Source of the DNA: Owenia fusiformis
Lineage: Eukaryota; Annelida; Polychaeta; Sabellida; Oweniidae
Assembly (NCBI GenBank): GCA_903813345.2
Contig: CAIIXF020000010.1
Coordinates: 31,118,828 to 31,182,827, forward strand
Reading direction: 5' to 3'
Length of the DNA stretch: 64,000 bases
Shown here: piece after piece, positions 46,851-61,800 of the stretch
How the letters are laid out: the number at the start of each line of letters is the position of its first letter
Numbering within the stretch: the first letter of the stretch is position 1
Translations under genes and position numbers: made by a program
The notes under the pieces: generated by a model
What the model was told of the DNA's origin: nothing
Database searches by the model: none
Seen by the model: the letters and a program-made list of their open reading frames with translations, nothing else

Positions 46851-49800
46851 TTATGAAGTCTCCAAAGCTTCATCTTTAGAATCCTCATCCTTTGAAAGAG
46901 ATTGTAAAAGTTTTTTCGAGCCAGTCCAGTCTTCTTTTAACGACAAGTTGAACATTGAATATTGTGTATCGACTGTGATTTCCCTAGTTATATCCAAAAA
47001 GTCTGGTAATTTTAACTTGTCGTCATGCAAAGTAGTGTAGGTCTCCAGGATGATAATTCCCTTGGCCCTAAAAGAAGATCAAAAGTAGACAATGCAAGAT
47101 CATAACATGTTCAATGCTAAAGCCTGATCACCCCGAAAGAAATTGAACCCAATGACCTCCTAACTAATGACTAATATTAAAGTCTATCTATATTTATTTT
47201 GAACAATTCATCAAAGTCATGAATTTTCATAAATGAAGAGGAAAATTTAAGCATAAACAGGCTATCCAATGGTAAGTTAGGGTTTCCAAACTTTTGACTG
47301 AGAGTGTATAAGTACATACCTTGGATGACATGGGTCTTGATAAATATCCATCTGGAAGTACTGGTTGTTCCATAGGAAACAGCGACGTTTCTTGTAGATG
47401 GTGAAGTGTTTCAGATCTCTCTGGGCCAAAAGCAGCTAGAAAACATGATAAAACAGCATTCAAAATAATGGTACTATTTATGGATTTCAACCTTGTATAT
47501 CTAATTTTTTATTCTTAAAACTGAAGATACTGAGCTTTTGTTCTGATTCAAGAGAGAATCTGACTAGAACTCTTTCATTCAGTTGGTCATATTTCTCTTC
47601 AAATCTTGAAAAGTTTTCAACATGCTTTCTGAGTAAACGAGTTGAAATAGCATCATTCATTCTGTTTTCTACAACTTCATCATTGGATTTAACTGGATGT
47701 TTTTAATTGAGCATTGTGAATGTATGTTAAAAGGTTGTATCCCAACAAATGCAAAATTGTTTCATTTGTTTGAATTTTTACCTGATATTCACGCTTGCTG
47801 ATATTCATTTTGGTCTCAACTTTTTGATGATCAACTCTAGGTTTACGTAATGTGTGTGTGTAGGTCCAGTTGCCCGTCTCAAGCTTCCATACTCCTCTTT
47901 CAACATCCCACTCAACTAAAATAATAATATTCAATTATACATGTATTTGAAATGAACAACATTTGTAGGTCTTATTCTATAAATAAGTCAACATTAAGTT
48001 TAATAATGACTTTTTAATAATTGAAAATTACCACCAAACCAAAGAATGTTTGAAATTCATATTACTTAAGTATATATGCTTCATTGCAAACGGATATCAA
48101 AACAGAACTAATGTGCATATTGGCTAATAGACTGATTGCCCATCGGCAAATTATGAATATCCTGTTTTCAAACTTAGTTTAGAACAAAGACCAACAAGGC
48201 ATTAACATGACAAAATGTCACCACCTAGTAGCTCACAATATTTTAAGTTCAATCTTCTGATAACTTGTAAGATGATTTTGAAAAAAAAACATTTGGTCAA
48301 TTTGAAGCAACTTGAAAAAAGACCTTTTGACCTTTTTTACCTTGAAGGTCAAATCTCAAATATAAAGTCAAATTTGAACTTGTAGATGATTTTGGAAAAA
48401 AATGAAGTGAGTCTATACAGTATTTGTTAAGTCATTGAAAGCTTTAAGAATTTGTTACAGACACCAACCACCAACAGCCAACTGCTGATCACCAACCGCC
48501 GTCACAAAAAACGGAGACAGTAACAATATGTCACCACTTTTTGGTGGTGACATAATAAACCCTGTCCTCAGTGAGAAACCTTCAAGTAGAACACAAATTT
48601 CATCTCACTAACCATTTTGTCCACGTCTCCTGACTCGAGCCTGCATCTTTGAGTTTGGTGTCACGAGGTAGTCATGGAGAACAATAAAGTCTTGGAATTG
48701 TGGATAAACCTGAAAAGTAAACTGACAAATTGTCTCCACATTCATACTAGACATAATACTATGAATTTTTGTGAGTAGCACTGTATGAAATGTGTATGCA
48801 TTAACTTAAATGTCCATCTGTTCATGCTTATTTCACTCCATTTCTCTCTACAATTTGAATGAAGTGTTTTCACTCCATTTTCAATATGAAAACATGATGT
48901 CTGGACATTTCTGTGTTATAACAATGCAGCTGTATGTTAATGTTACAGGCAGTTAGGCCAAAACACACACTATTCAAAACTCAAAGGAACACACAGGGAA
49001 AGGACACTGCAGAATGTTCTAAAATGGTTTAGTTTTTTTAAAAGTTGTCAAACTACACTCTAGTCTCACCTTTTTATCCCACAGATTTCCACCAGAAATT
49101 ATAACCTCAAGCCTCATTAATTATGAACCTGATAGTACTTGACCATTTTCGCAATTTACAATAATTTTTAGAATTCCAAGATTTTGTCATCTCAAGGTCA
49201 TTTATAGTTTTAACAATTATCAAATCATAAGTCCCCAATGTTGTCCTTATATGGCCACTTACTGTTTAATAACACTTATCAAGGTATTACGTATTGATCC
49301 CCTGTCATTTTTTGGTCCAGTATTCAGTTAAAAGGAAATCAAAAGGATAGAGATAGTTGACGCTAAGTTTCGAAAAAATTCTAACTTTACTTTATTTCAG
49401 TCCACTATTTGATGAAATTTCTCAATAATTTGCAAAAATAAAAAAGAGCATTGTAAGAAAAACGTTGCAATACTTTATGAAAAGATTAGATTATTCCAAT
49501 ATTTTTCACTCTCTATCCCTTCTAATTCCTTAAAATAGTGAACATCACTCTTCCATTCAACAAGAATGTTATAAATGGTAACATATAAGCATGGGCTTTC
49601 TAATTGAAAGCCCATGATATAAGGGAACAGTGGTGGTCATATATACCTTTCAATTGAAAAATGTAATGTGTTAATAAGAGAAAAACTATTTTTATGAGAA
49701 AAGAACCATTTTTGAAGAAAGAACTGTTCTTACAAGGGAAGAGCTACTTTTGAAGAGCGAATTTTATGAGGAAAAGTATATTTTTATTACGATGAGGAAA

Positions 49801-52800
49801 GAACTGTTTTATGATGAAAGAGAAGTATTACTTGTTATAAAAATAAAAGTAGATTTGAAGGCAGATTGAAATAAGAAAGAAATTAGTATTAAGCTTACTT
49901 AAGATTGAAAAGGAAATGTAAATGGCAGCTAAATATATCACTTTAAAAATACAGATTTTAATCAAAAAGCACATTTAAAAATTCTGTTGAATAGTTGAAT
50001 GAAACCAAAAACTCACACAATGGATGATTTAGAAATCAATCCCAGAAATGTCTAATTCTCAATTAAATTCAAATGTAAAGTTAAAAATACTTAGAAATAA
50101 ATAAAAAATAAGTTAATGGAAAGGATTGATATGGCCACCACCAATTATTACATTTATGTGGCACACCTCCGAATTTGTCGTCTTCAACTTATTGGATCCT
50201 TCTGCTGGTTGATCACTGGTAATACACACATCCTGTTAAAACAAAACACACACTACAAGTCAATGGTACTAACATGGTGAAGGGTCAAGAGAGCTGGCTA
50301 AGGGTGACAACTATAAATAAATTTAGAAATTTCATCTTTAAATTTGTGTATTGTTTTATTGGCCCACCCTGTATATACAGGAATACTCCCATTTCTTTGA
50401 CATTTTTTGTGGATTTGGAGAAAATATGGTTCAAATCTTATATCAGATTTGAAATTGCATGAAAAATTCAATATAAATAATCAGAAGTAACTTTGATTAA
50501 TTATCTTGTTCTTATACACTGTTCACCCTATCAAATTAATTACCCTGTCAAATGTTAATTAAGTCACTTAAAGGAGAATAAAAATGGAAGATTTTGAGTT
50601 TCTTTATCTTCTTGTGAATTGTCCCTTTCAATGCTTGTTTGAGAATTTCCATTACACTAAGAATGTTTCAGTTGAAGAAATGAAATTTTGTTTCGAGATT
50701 TTTTGTATAAATATAAAATAGTAAAATTGGCACTAATGCAATGGTTGAAAAGGGCTGATAAGGCAACTTGTGCAAAAACAGTAATACCAAAATGGGGTTT
50801 CAAATACATGTTAAAACATAGAAAAATAGATGTATAACACTTACAAATACATGTAAAAACCATTATACAATCACATGTATTATAATTTACAAATAAATTG
50901 ACATGGGTAAAACATTTTCCAAACACATTAATCAATGTCTAAATCGTGCTTGAAGCAAGCAAACATCACACTTGGACAGTCAAGCAAAATAAAGTAGAGT
51001 GATAATGTAATATAATCTATATATAGAGGATATTCTACGATTTTTGAGGGATATCATTTTTATTCACGAGTGGATATCAACCATCCTTAAAAGTAAGCAC
51101 AGCGAGAGTGGATATGGGTGATATCCACTAGCGAATAAAAATAATAGCTGGAGAAAGTCATAGGATATCATTTTTATCCTACGAATTTCACAATACATGT
51201 ATAATTATGCACATTCTAAAAATAGCTTTTATATCACTTCATCATAAAATCAATTAAAACTTATAAACATTCAAGAACTCAGTGATCTCCCCATGTCACT
51301 TTTCCCGGGGGCTCCCCCTACTTGAAACCAAAGGCCCCCCAGTTGGCACCCAGTTGGAATCTGCACTTTAACTTCTGATTTGAAAAATGAGTGAAGTAAG
51401 CACCTACACTGAGATATTGTGAGCGTAGCGAGTGCTGATTTTTTCAGACTTGAAATTTTGCACCCAGTTGAAATTCTTTTTGGGGAGAACACTGGAACTC
51501 AAATATCTTTTACTCAAACTGAACAGTGGTTTTGTAAAGTTGTTGTATATGTCATATTCTATTCGATCATACATATCATAGCCCATGAAATCAAATATCA
51601 TGAATTAAAATGGAGATAAAAATGTGTCTATAAAAATGTTTCATTGCTTCAATTAAATGAGAATGCAAAAAATAATTCAAAGATCCCACAAAAGATATAC
51701 AAGTATATTAAAATACAGATATTTACCAACAAATCTGGTGGAAGTTTTGCAACAAGGAATTTCCGCTTTTTGGCATCGAGGGATAATCTATCACCTGCAT
51801 CAATTCCTAATCTGTTACAGACAGCCTGGAATCAAATGAATCAATTCCTAATATTTGTAAATACAGTGAAACGTGTAAAGTGGAACACCTATAGAAGTGG
51901 AACACCTCTGTTAGTGAAACACTTTTCAGAGTCACAAGACCAACTGACTTCATGTTAAATAAACCTCTATAAGTAGAACACTTCTAAGAGCTACCACAAA
52001 GGAGCTCCACTTACTCAGGCTATCAATTTGGAGTGGGAATTTAGTTCAATGGGTCTGTTAAAATAAGCCCAAAAACTACAAAGAAAAAAATCAGTGTTAA
52101 CTCATACAAATGGCATTTTCAGACAAATGGAGACCATATTACTAGTATATGATTTGGGAATACTATAACTGATGCATACTTTTTTATAGTGAAAAGAAAT
52201 ATCTTGATATCAAAAGTCAATTTTATGAAAATTACTCAAAAATAAAAGGGACAAATGGTGTACATATTACATATGTGGCCCAATAAAATGGATATTTATC
52301 TTATTTGTTTGACGTTTTACAGATACATGGCTATTGAGACTAGTGCAAGATCTGATTAGGTTTTGGGTATGCTGGGTAAATTACATGGTGACCATTTTGC
52401 TCATCTCAGTGCAATATTTATTACAGTGTGTTTTAAATAATATTGATATGAGGCATGGTTAATAGTTTTCATTTTTCATTGGAGCCAGCACAGATTGTTT
52501 AAATCAACAACAAATCTAAACCAACAAAAGCTAAACAAATAAACATTGGTTTACTATCTACAATTCAATCAGGTTGAGGCCTAGGTTACATAAAGGTCAT
52601 TACTAGAATAATTCAGCCATTATCCTGCATGGTGACATACCCATTGTTAAAAAAAACAGTGTTTAGGCTAAGTGGCGGGAAGATAGTGGAGGGAAATGGG
52701 TGTGTGGGGGGAGATTTCTCATTCACATATTTAAGGTTCACCTTCAAGGAGGATTGGCTCCCAGAATGCAACACCGATATTCTGCAAAAAAATCACCTAG

Positions 52801-55800
52801 CGATAGCTTTGTTGGAGAGTATCGGGTCATTCTCCATGCAGTCGTACAAATTATACAGACACGAATAGCAAATGACGCATGCGTGGAGATTAAAGAATAT
52901 CGAGTTGGAACCCTGGCTTCCAATCCTCCTTGGTTCACCTTAAAGTAGATATAAAGTTAAAATACCAACTAAATTGAAGGGCAATTATTTTCAATCTGAT
53001 TCTTAATGGACGCTGTCACTTCAGGTAATTGACTGCAAAATACTTCAAACAAGCAACATTGGTGTACAATTTGTGGTAAAAACTATTGACTTTCCATTCA
53101 ATCAGTACCAAGTATTAAGATTACGCAACTAGATTTACTACTGGTTTCCCGGAATATGTAAGGAGAAATCTTACATAAACATAGGTAACAAAATGTATAA
53201 CTCAAATTGACCTTATATGTTACTGTTTCTTAGTGTGTTTGATAAGTCACAGTCAGTAAATGTTCTGTTTTTCAATGTTTGTTTGTTGTCACCTCAAATT
53301 GACCTTATGCAGCTGAAACGAGTGACAAGCAGAAAAGTAGAACATTTACTGACCATGACTTATCAAAACACGCAAAGAAACAATAACAAATGACTACCAT
53401 TCCATCAATATCAAATAACTATATTAAAATAAGACATGACATTGACATGTTATCTAGTTTAATTAATGATTTTCAACTCAAAGATAAATTCAAAATTTTT
53501 AAGGTCATAATTCACAATTAATCATCATATTTTTTAATCTGATTGAATTTTGACACGTTTTCCAATCTATTGTAAACATGATATAGTCAACATTAGAATA
53601 TCTACAAAGTAATCGTAATATCACATCAGATAAATATATCAAAGCAGTAAAAATGGCAACAATAATCAACATTGAAAAATCAACATAATATTTATATAAA
53701 CACAAGCAATTAAAGTGAAATTTAACATAAATGATGATAAAAAAGCAAAGGGAGAAAGCAGACGGATGAACATATGGATGTGAATTGAGAAAATCACTTG
53801 ATTGGCTAAAATATGGATTCTATTAATCATCAAATACAGAGGAGACATTTATTTCAGATACTATGTATAAGTACATTTGTGATAATAATATATATTAACA
53901 TTTATCCTTTAAGAATCCAAGAAGAATTAAGACAATTAAATGAAAATGGAAAAACAGGCTCAATTAAGGACATTACAAAGAATGATAATTATGAAACACC
54001 GAAAATATGGAGAAACTATTGTAAATCTTCATCTCAAAATAGCTACATATACAAATCTGGAGTGCTTAAAATTCAATCAAAACCCAAAACTAATCATAAA
54101 CCAATCTTAAAATTCAACAAAAATTCACTTTTTAATCAAAATTTAAAATTTGCCTACAAGTCATTTTCACGGACATCAGTTGAGATTTCGAAATCATGCT
54201 TCTTTGCAGACTTGGCAGAGGCACTTAGTAATGTTCATGGAAATATAGTCCATATGGTTTCTTTCGATAACAACTATATCCCTGATTTCCTTAATTGGTT
54301 GATAATCGCACGTTTTTTCGCAGTGCCACCTATTGATAATATCCTAATCATCACAACCGAACTAGGCGTTTTTCAATTCATAGCTAAGCAGGATATACCG
54401 ATTGTGTTCTTAAATCCTGAAGATGTAATAAAAGATTTCAATGTGCATAAGTTAAGTTCAATTCAACGACAACGTCACTGGGTACTCAGACTAATCACCT
54501 GGCGAATAATAAACTTTCTCGGCTATGATGTTTTTTCATATGATCTGGATGCTCTACCAATGAAAAACTTGGAGAAATTATTAAGGCGGTATCCCGGGAC
54601 TGATTTGATGGCAGGGGCAGTCGGTTGTGTTCCTCATGCCTTGATACAAAGATGGCATTTCTTTACATTGAATATGGGCGCCCTCTACCTTCGAGCAAAT
54701 ACTAAAATAGGTCAGCTTCATAATAACCTTAACTTCATCATAGCCATTAATATGTTTCAACCAGAACAACGGCAACGCCAAAGCGTAGCGAATCCCATCG
54801 AACAGCCATGGATGGCATTTTTACAAACAAAGTATTTAGCAAAAATGGCAGGCATTTTTCAAAATGGCCGCCTTCTACCAAAAGTGTCATTAGACCATTT
54901 GCCATACTTATAGTATTCATATACCAAATATGAACAAAATCGCTCTACTTCTTTTCGAGTTATAGTAAAATACGTTTAAATGGTGGCCATTTTGAAAAAT
55001 GGCCGCCTTCTACCAAAAGTGTCATTAGACAGTGTGCCATGCTTACAGTATTCACATACCAAATATGAACAAAATCGCTTCACTACTTTTCGAATTATTA
55101 TAAAATACGTTAAAATGGCGGCCATTTTTCAAATTTTTTTTCAAAATGGCCACCTTCTACTAAAAGTGTCATAGGACAGTGTGTCATGCTTTTAGTATTC
55201 ACATACCGAATATGACCAAAATCGCTCCACTACTTTTCGAGTTATAGTAAAATACGTCAAAATGGTGGCCATTTTGAAAAATGGCCGCCTTCTACCAAAA
55301 GTGTCATTAGATAGTGTGCCATGCTTATAGTATTCACATACCAAATATGAACAAAATCGCTTCACTACTTTTCGAGTTATAGTAAAATAGGTTAAAATGG
55401 CGGCTATTTTTCAATATGGCGGCCATTTTTTAAAATGGCCACCTTCTACCAAAAGTGTCTTTAGACAGTGTGCAATGTTTATAGTATTCACATACCAAAT
55501 ATGAACAAAATCGCTCCACTACTTTTCGAGTTACAGCAAAAATCGTAAAATAACGAGTAAAGGCCGCCATTTTTCAAGATGGCTGCCATGTGCTTCTTTA
55601 ACATCTACATTTCTAGCTTTATTAATGTCCTATATAATTTTTTTACATCTAAAACATATTGCTATTACAGTTTTACATATTGCACCTAAATTACTGTAAA
55701 TTCGGCACTAAAATGGCCGCCATTTTGTAATGAGCGGCCATTTTGAAAATCGGCTTTCGGGCAGAACTTCTACCCCCATAGGGTATATGTGTACAAAATA

Positions 55801-58800
55801 TGAACAAAATCGGGTGAACGGTATTTGAGTTATTGCCCGGACGGACGGACGTACATACGGACGTACATACGGACGGACAGACGGACGGACGGAGGCGTTC
55901 CCTATATCCCTCCGAACTTCGTTCGATGGGATAATTAAATGAAAGTATGAAATCTAACCAGAAAATCATATCATTTTTCAGATGTATTATGGGATATGGT
56001 TGCAGAGTTGACAGAAACGAAGACGGGACGTGGAACTGATCAAATGTATATAAATGCTGCCTTATATCATCTTAACATAACTTGGAAACAATCTTTAAGG
56101 TTATCCTGTGAATCAAGTTCTATTAGAATTCAGAATGAACTGACGAAACTTGACAGTCCTGTTGAATCGGTGACACCTGGTGGACTAAAAGTGGTAGCAA
56201 TCCCCGCCAAAATGTTTTGTAGATTTTCATGTAATATAAGAAATATCTCACAATACTACATTTGGCACAATCCAAGAAAACATCAAGAAAGAGACTCGAC
56301 TTGGTTGGTGAACTCTGATTGGTTGAATATTACAAGACAGACTCCAAAGAGAGGCTTAGAGTGGGTGCGTGCAATTACAAGAAGTTCAAAACTGACATAC
56401 CTGGCAAAATTATACAATAATGAGGATAAATAAAAAATAAATAGTTAAGAAATTGTCATTTTTATTTCATTATTTCATACATGAGCGATCCTTTAAAAAA
56501 TTACACTTGACAAAATTCTAGCTACAACCAACTTGTTAAGTTAAGTAGTTAAGTATTCCAATTGTCTATTTCAAGAGATTACACTACCAGCCGGCGAATT
56601 TGTTTTTTATAACTCAGGCCTCCTAGACTTTCAATAACGCGAACATCAGTTCTGAGCAAGCAAACTACGTTCTTTGCACTCGAACCACAATTCTCAAGTT
56701 GTGAACATAAAATCTTTAAAAGTGCACCACCATTTCCTCGGTCCCGAACATGTTTCTCCACTCACAGAGATCTATGCTCGTGAACCATACACCTGATCGA
56801 AAAAAGTCTGTAATTTTATTTGTATTATTATTTCGTATTATTCCAACGAAGTACAAATTGTTCGCGAGCACAGATCTCTGTTCGCGAATGGAGATACATG
56901 TTCGGGAGTGAGGAAATAGTGGTGCGCGACTAAAGATTTGACATCTGTGATGTGAGAATCCTGGTTGAGCGAAAAGAACGCAAGCTCAGAACTGATGTTC
57001 GCTTTGTTGGATGTCAACGAGGCCTGTAACTGAGTCAATTCAAAATTAATTATTAAATTCAAAATAAACAAACAATTGATTGCTAAAATTTTATGAAATT
57101 AGATTTAGCAGCAATAGTTGACAATAAATTGTTTTAAAATACTTTGTGAAACACTTCAATACTTACTGCAACAGTGCGAACACATTTTCCTTCAAAATCT
57201 GTGGTATTGTCTATGACATCATAATAGGGGTGCCCGACCCACGCCTAGAATGAAATGAAAATAAGTATGAGCAAAAACATAGTTATATAAAAGAGGACTG
57301 ACATTGTTGTGGTTGAATCTCCATCACATTTTATAAATAAACAAAGCAATAACATGACAAAATGTCACCACTTAGTTGCTCACAATATAAGGAGTTCAAT
57401 CTTAAGTCAGATTTGAATTTATGAGAACTTTGTAGACGATTTTGAAAAGAATTGGTCAATTTGAATCAAGATGAGAAATACCTTTTTGATCTTTAGAAGG
57501 TTATTGAAGGTCAAATCTCAAATATGACTTCAGATTTGAACTTCTGAGAACTTGTAGATGATTTTGAAAAAAATTGAAGTCAGTCTAAACAGAACTTGTG
57601 AAGTTAATGAAGGTAGTGAGAATTTGTTACAGACTCAGAAAGCTGATCACCAACTGCTGTCAATAAAAAGTTGGGGGTCATAACAATATGTCACCACTTC
57701 AGGTGGTAACATGACATCAACAATATGTCACCTGTGTGGTGACATCAAAATGATACATGTATGTAAGTGATTGTTACTCTAATGTTAACACCTGTAAATT
57801 GGTACAAAGAGCAAATAATTAACAATGGTACTGAGATCTTAAATAAAAAATTAGGATGAATCTTCAAGATTTTTTTTAGAATTCAAGTAATATTTACATC
57901 TTAATGTATAGACAGTTCTAATTCATTAAAACAGAATATAATTTTTACTGTGACCTTGTAAGAAATGATGTTTTGTCTCATTATTAATGTAAATGCTAGG
58001 ACAGTTATTACCAAGAGTGATTAAGTGATCATTTATATTGAAACAATGGGACATTATCAAGAACAGACATCAGCAAATAGATAAAACTAATTAATGGAGT
58101 TCATTTTGCCCCGGCATGGGCTAACTGATATATGGGCACATTTTAAATGTGAGAGCCACGCTCCGAATCAATAAGTTCATATTTTGAACAAATTGTAAAT
58201 GTATTGCTTTTTTCAATTTTAATATTTGCTCCCTGTTAATTGGTACGAGGAGAAGTTTTTAAAAGGACAAGGTGCAATCATTGGCAAATATCCCTATGGT
58301 CAAAATGAATCATTCGTAGTTGTAACATGAAGAATAAAATGTCATATAATACTTTGGAAAATATTAAAGTGTTCGGTCACACATAAGCTGAGATAGGGAT
58401 CATTTCGTTCAGTAAGGTTGTACTGACTTACATGGGGCTGTGTACCATTGACTTAACATGAGGATATCAGCAGATCCCAATAGAGGCCATTGGTTTCCAT
58501 TGATTATCACAGAAATATCAAAAATACACTATGACCTGAATCGATTGCAAACTTAATAATTTCACAATACGACACAAATGGTTTATCTCATCAAATGTGC
58601 AAATATGAAGTTTGCAATCGATTCAGGTCATACTTAAAGCTGGACTACGCTCCAAAACGCAATCTTGGGTTGTTTCGAGGGTGAACTTTATCATTTTGAG
58701 CTTAATGAAAGATTATAGAATGATGAACAAATGGGGCAAATCTTGTGTAGAAATACTTACGATAAATGTGTCATTTCAAAGATTTTTCATTGAATTTGCT

Positions 58801-61800
58801 TCGATCGGAGCCGGCGATTCCCTTAGGAAAAAAACAACCATTTTTTCCGAATTTCAACCGTTAAAATCCATTGCGCAACCATTACAAATCATTGCATAAC
58901 CATTGCTGCAACCAATTGAAATGGTTTCCAACCATTACATTGCAACCATTAAAATTTGGTTGAAAACTTTGGTTGCATATCATTGAAATTATGGAATCAT
59001 TTGCAACCATTACAAACCATTGATTGTTTAAGTTGGATTTTACCAAATGGTTGCAACTATTTTCAACCATATTGTGGAAATTATTTAGTTTAAGAATGAG
59101 ACAATTTGAAACATGAAGAACATACAAGTAAATTGAATGCATTATTATGTTTCCAAATACAGTAGTTCATGTTTATGGGCATATTATTTCTAATTAATTG
59201 AAGAGAATAAGGTTTATTCATTTTTGGCACTGGATATGACTTCAAGTTCATTCTCATAGGCATATTATTTCTATAAAGAATAAGGTTTATTCATTTTTGG
59301 TACTGAATATCACTTCAAGTTCATGTTCATAGAGATAGTATTTCTATTTTATTGAAGAGAATCAAGTGTATTCATTTTTGGCACTGGTCATTCTTGTAGT
59401 TTATTTGGAAATTCCTTCTTGATTTATTCAGTTTTACTGAACAATACAACAAAACGTTCTGTGGAAATTTTCTGTTTTTCTCCTATCTCAACAAAAAATG
59501 TTTCTGACTAAAAGTACATACATACATATTATGAAACATCAAAGATAGTATTTCCTGCCTCTTATTTATGATTTGGATTAAGCTAGTGCCAAAATAACTG
59601 CTTCTTCAATATCAAAGAAGTCTTATTACAACAATTAAGTAGATTAAACTGAAAATGTTTCCAAAACATGATTTTGAAACATCAACATCCTTGTATTTAT
59701 GCTTTGGATTAGGCAAGAGCCGGATTGATTGTCTTTTCTTCAATATCATTTACAAATCAAAAAATGTTAATTACTATTGGATTAAACTTTAATCATAATG
59801 ACTGAAAGGGAAATATCTTAAACACTTGAATAGATGATATTTCCTTTTACTAGACATGGTTTTATGCCTATGAGCATGAACTTGAAGTTTGATATGTCTC
59901 AAAATTGTATTATGAACTTAAGTTAACTATCGCTAGAAAAAAGAGAATTCATCAAGACCATAGCTGTCGCTTCAAAAATCTTAATGTGAATCTCATCTAA
60001 TTTACTATGATTGTGTCATTATTATGGTAGGGGGAATTCAAAAATAAATTATTCAGACAAAAATAATTCTTAAAAAAAGAATTAATTTGTAATGATTTTG
60101 TTAAACTATCAAAACAGAACTTTATCTAATTGGCTGTTCGAGGGTTATAATTAGCATTTCAATGGTTATAATTGGCTTTTCAATGGTTATAATTAGCATT
60201 TCAACCGTTGCCGCTCTGTCTGTGCAACTGTTGCTTCTCTGTCTTTGTACCTTATCTGAATTCAATAATGTGAAATCTTAATTTGTATTTCTACAATTTT
60301 TTTAATGAAAATAAGCCAGCAAAATTAAACAATATTGAATTGAAACAAAAAAGAATCCTTATTTTCTTACAAGATTTCTGCATTTTTCATTCTCCTTAAA
60401 AACGATACCTGATAAGTGATTGCAATAGTCATAGAAATAAGTGTTTAATATCCTAGGGATTAGATTAAATGATACAAATAAGTATATACAAATAAGTGTA
60501 TGTTTTTTGTTGTTCTGGAAGTGACGTCAGACTTGTCATTGAGAAAAAGATCCGAGACACACAAAGTCCAAAAAAAAATTCTTTAATGAGAGAAGAGTGT
60601 GATAGACTGCAGACTACAGACATGCTTACTTAAAAAAACATACTAATAATATCAACATAGCCATAGCCCAACATTATTTCAAATTCATGCAGTTTTTCAC
60701 CATATTGAGGACTTTCAAGTGATTTTGGCCAATCTTTGGCCATAGTTATAAAATATGAATCCCCTTGTAAATTTGTCAAAAGTGCAAAAGCTGGCTACAT
60801 GTCTGCCCATGAGCATTCATTTCGAGGATTAATGGTTGCAATAGTTGCAGTTCCCAATTAATGGTTGCAATCAATTGTAACTGTTAATTTCAATGGGTAA
60901 TGGTTGTAATGGTTTTGCAATGGTTTCTCAAAAATGGTTGCGTAACCATTGCAACTTTATGTTAAAAGGGTTGAAAAGATTGGGTGAAGTAATGGTTGCG
61001 CAATGGTTTTGAATGGTTGATATAATGATTTTTCCTTTGATCTTCAAGGTTGAAATGATGGTTACATGATATGCAATGAAACCATTGAATTTCGGAAAAA
61101 ATGGTTGTTTTTTTTATAAGGGTATGATTTTTGAAAGGTTTCTAAATGAAGAACGTGACGTCACTTCCGAATCATAGCATTCAAAATAAGTAGCGTTTAA
61201 TTACTTCCACCATCCATAATAATACGGTGGTGTAGTGGTAGAATCCTCGCCGAGCACGCGGGAGGCCCGGGTTCGAATCCCGCATTCGCCTTTTTATTTT
61301 TTTAACTAAATGATTGTTCTTTGATATTACGCAGAAAAAAACAATTTTTATTTACATAAACTTTATATTAGAGTTTGAAAATGTAAAAACAATATATGTC
61401 AACATATTACATTTGGAGCGATGTGCAGGTTTAAAATTAAAAGATTGTACATTTTTTCATCATTTTTTCCCTACAAAATGGCTATAGAAAAATGATCCAA
61501 AAACAACTTTTACACTTACCAAATATCATACAAGTTTGTAAAACCAAAGATTATACTATTATATTTCATTATGTAGTAACATATTTGGATAAGATGCAGG
61601 GATGCGTAGGATGTAAATGGATTTTGACCAGACACAAAAATACTTCTACCTGGTTTGGAATCTATGCATCTACACATCATGATTGAATTATGACCCTAAT
61701 AAGTGGCCTATACATCAATACAGTGCTGAATATAGGTCAACAAGATACTAGTGTGCATATAAATGTATTGAAGCAGAATACTCATTTTGAAAAATCAGAT

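Noticed and set aside
55691-55969. 92-codon minus-strand frame rich in SVCTSVRP
   Set aside because: Translation of the GGAC microsatellite and its associated interspersed repeat.
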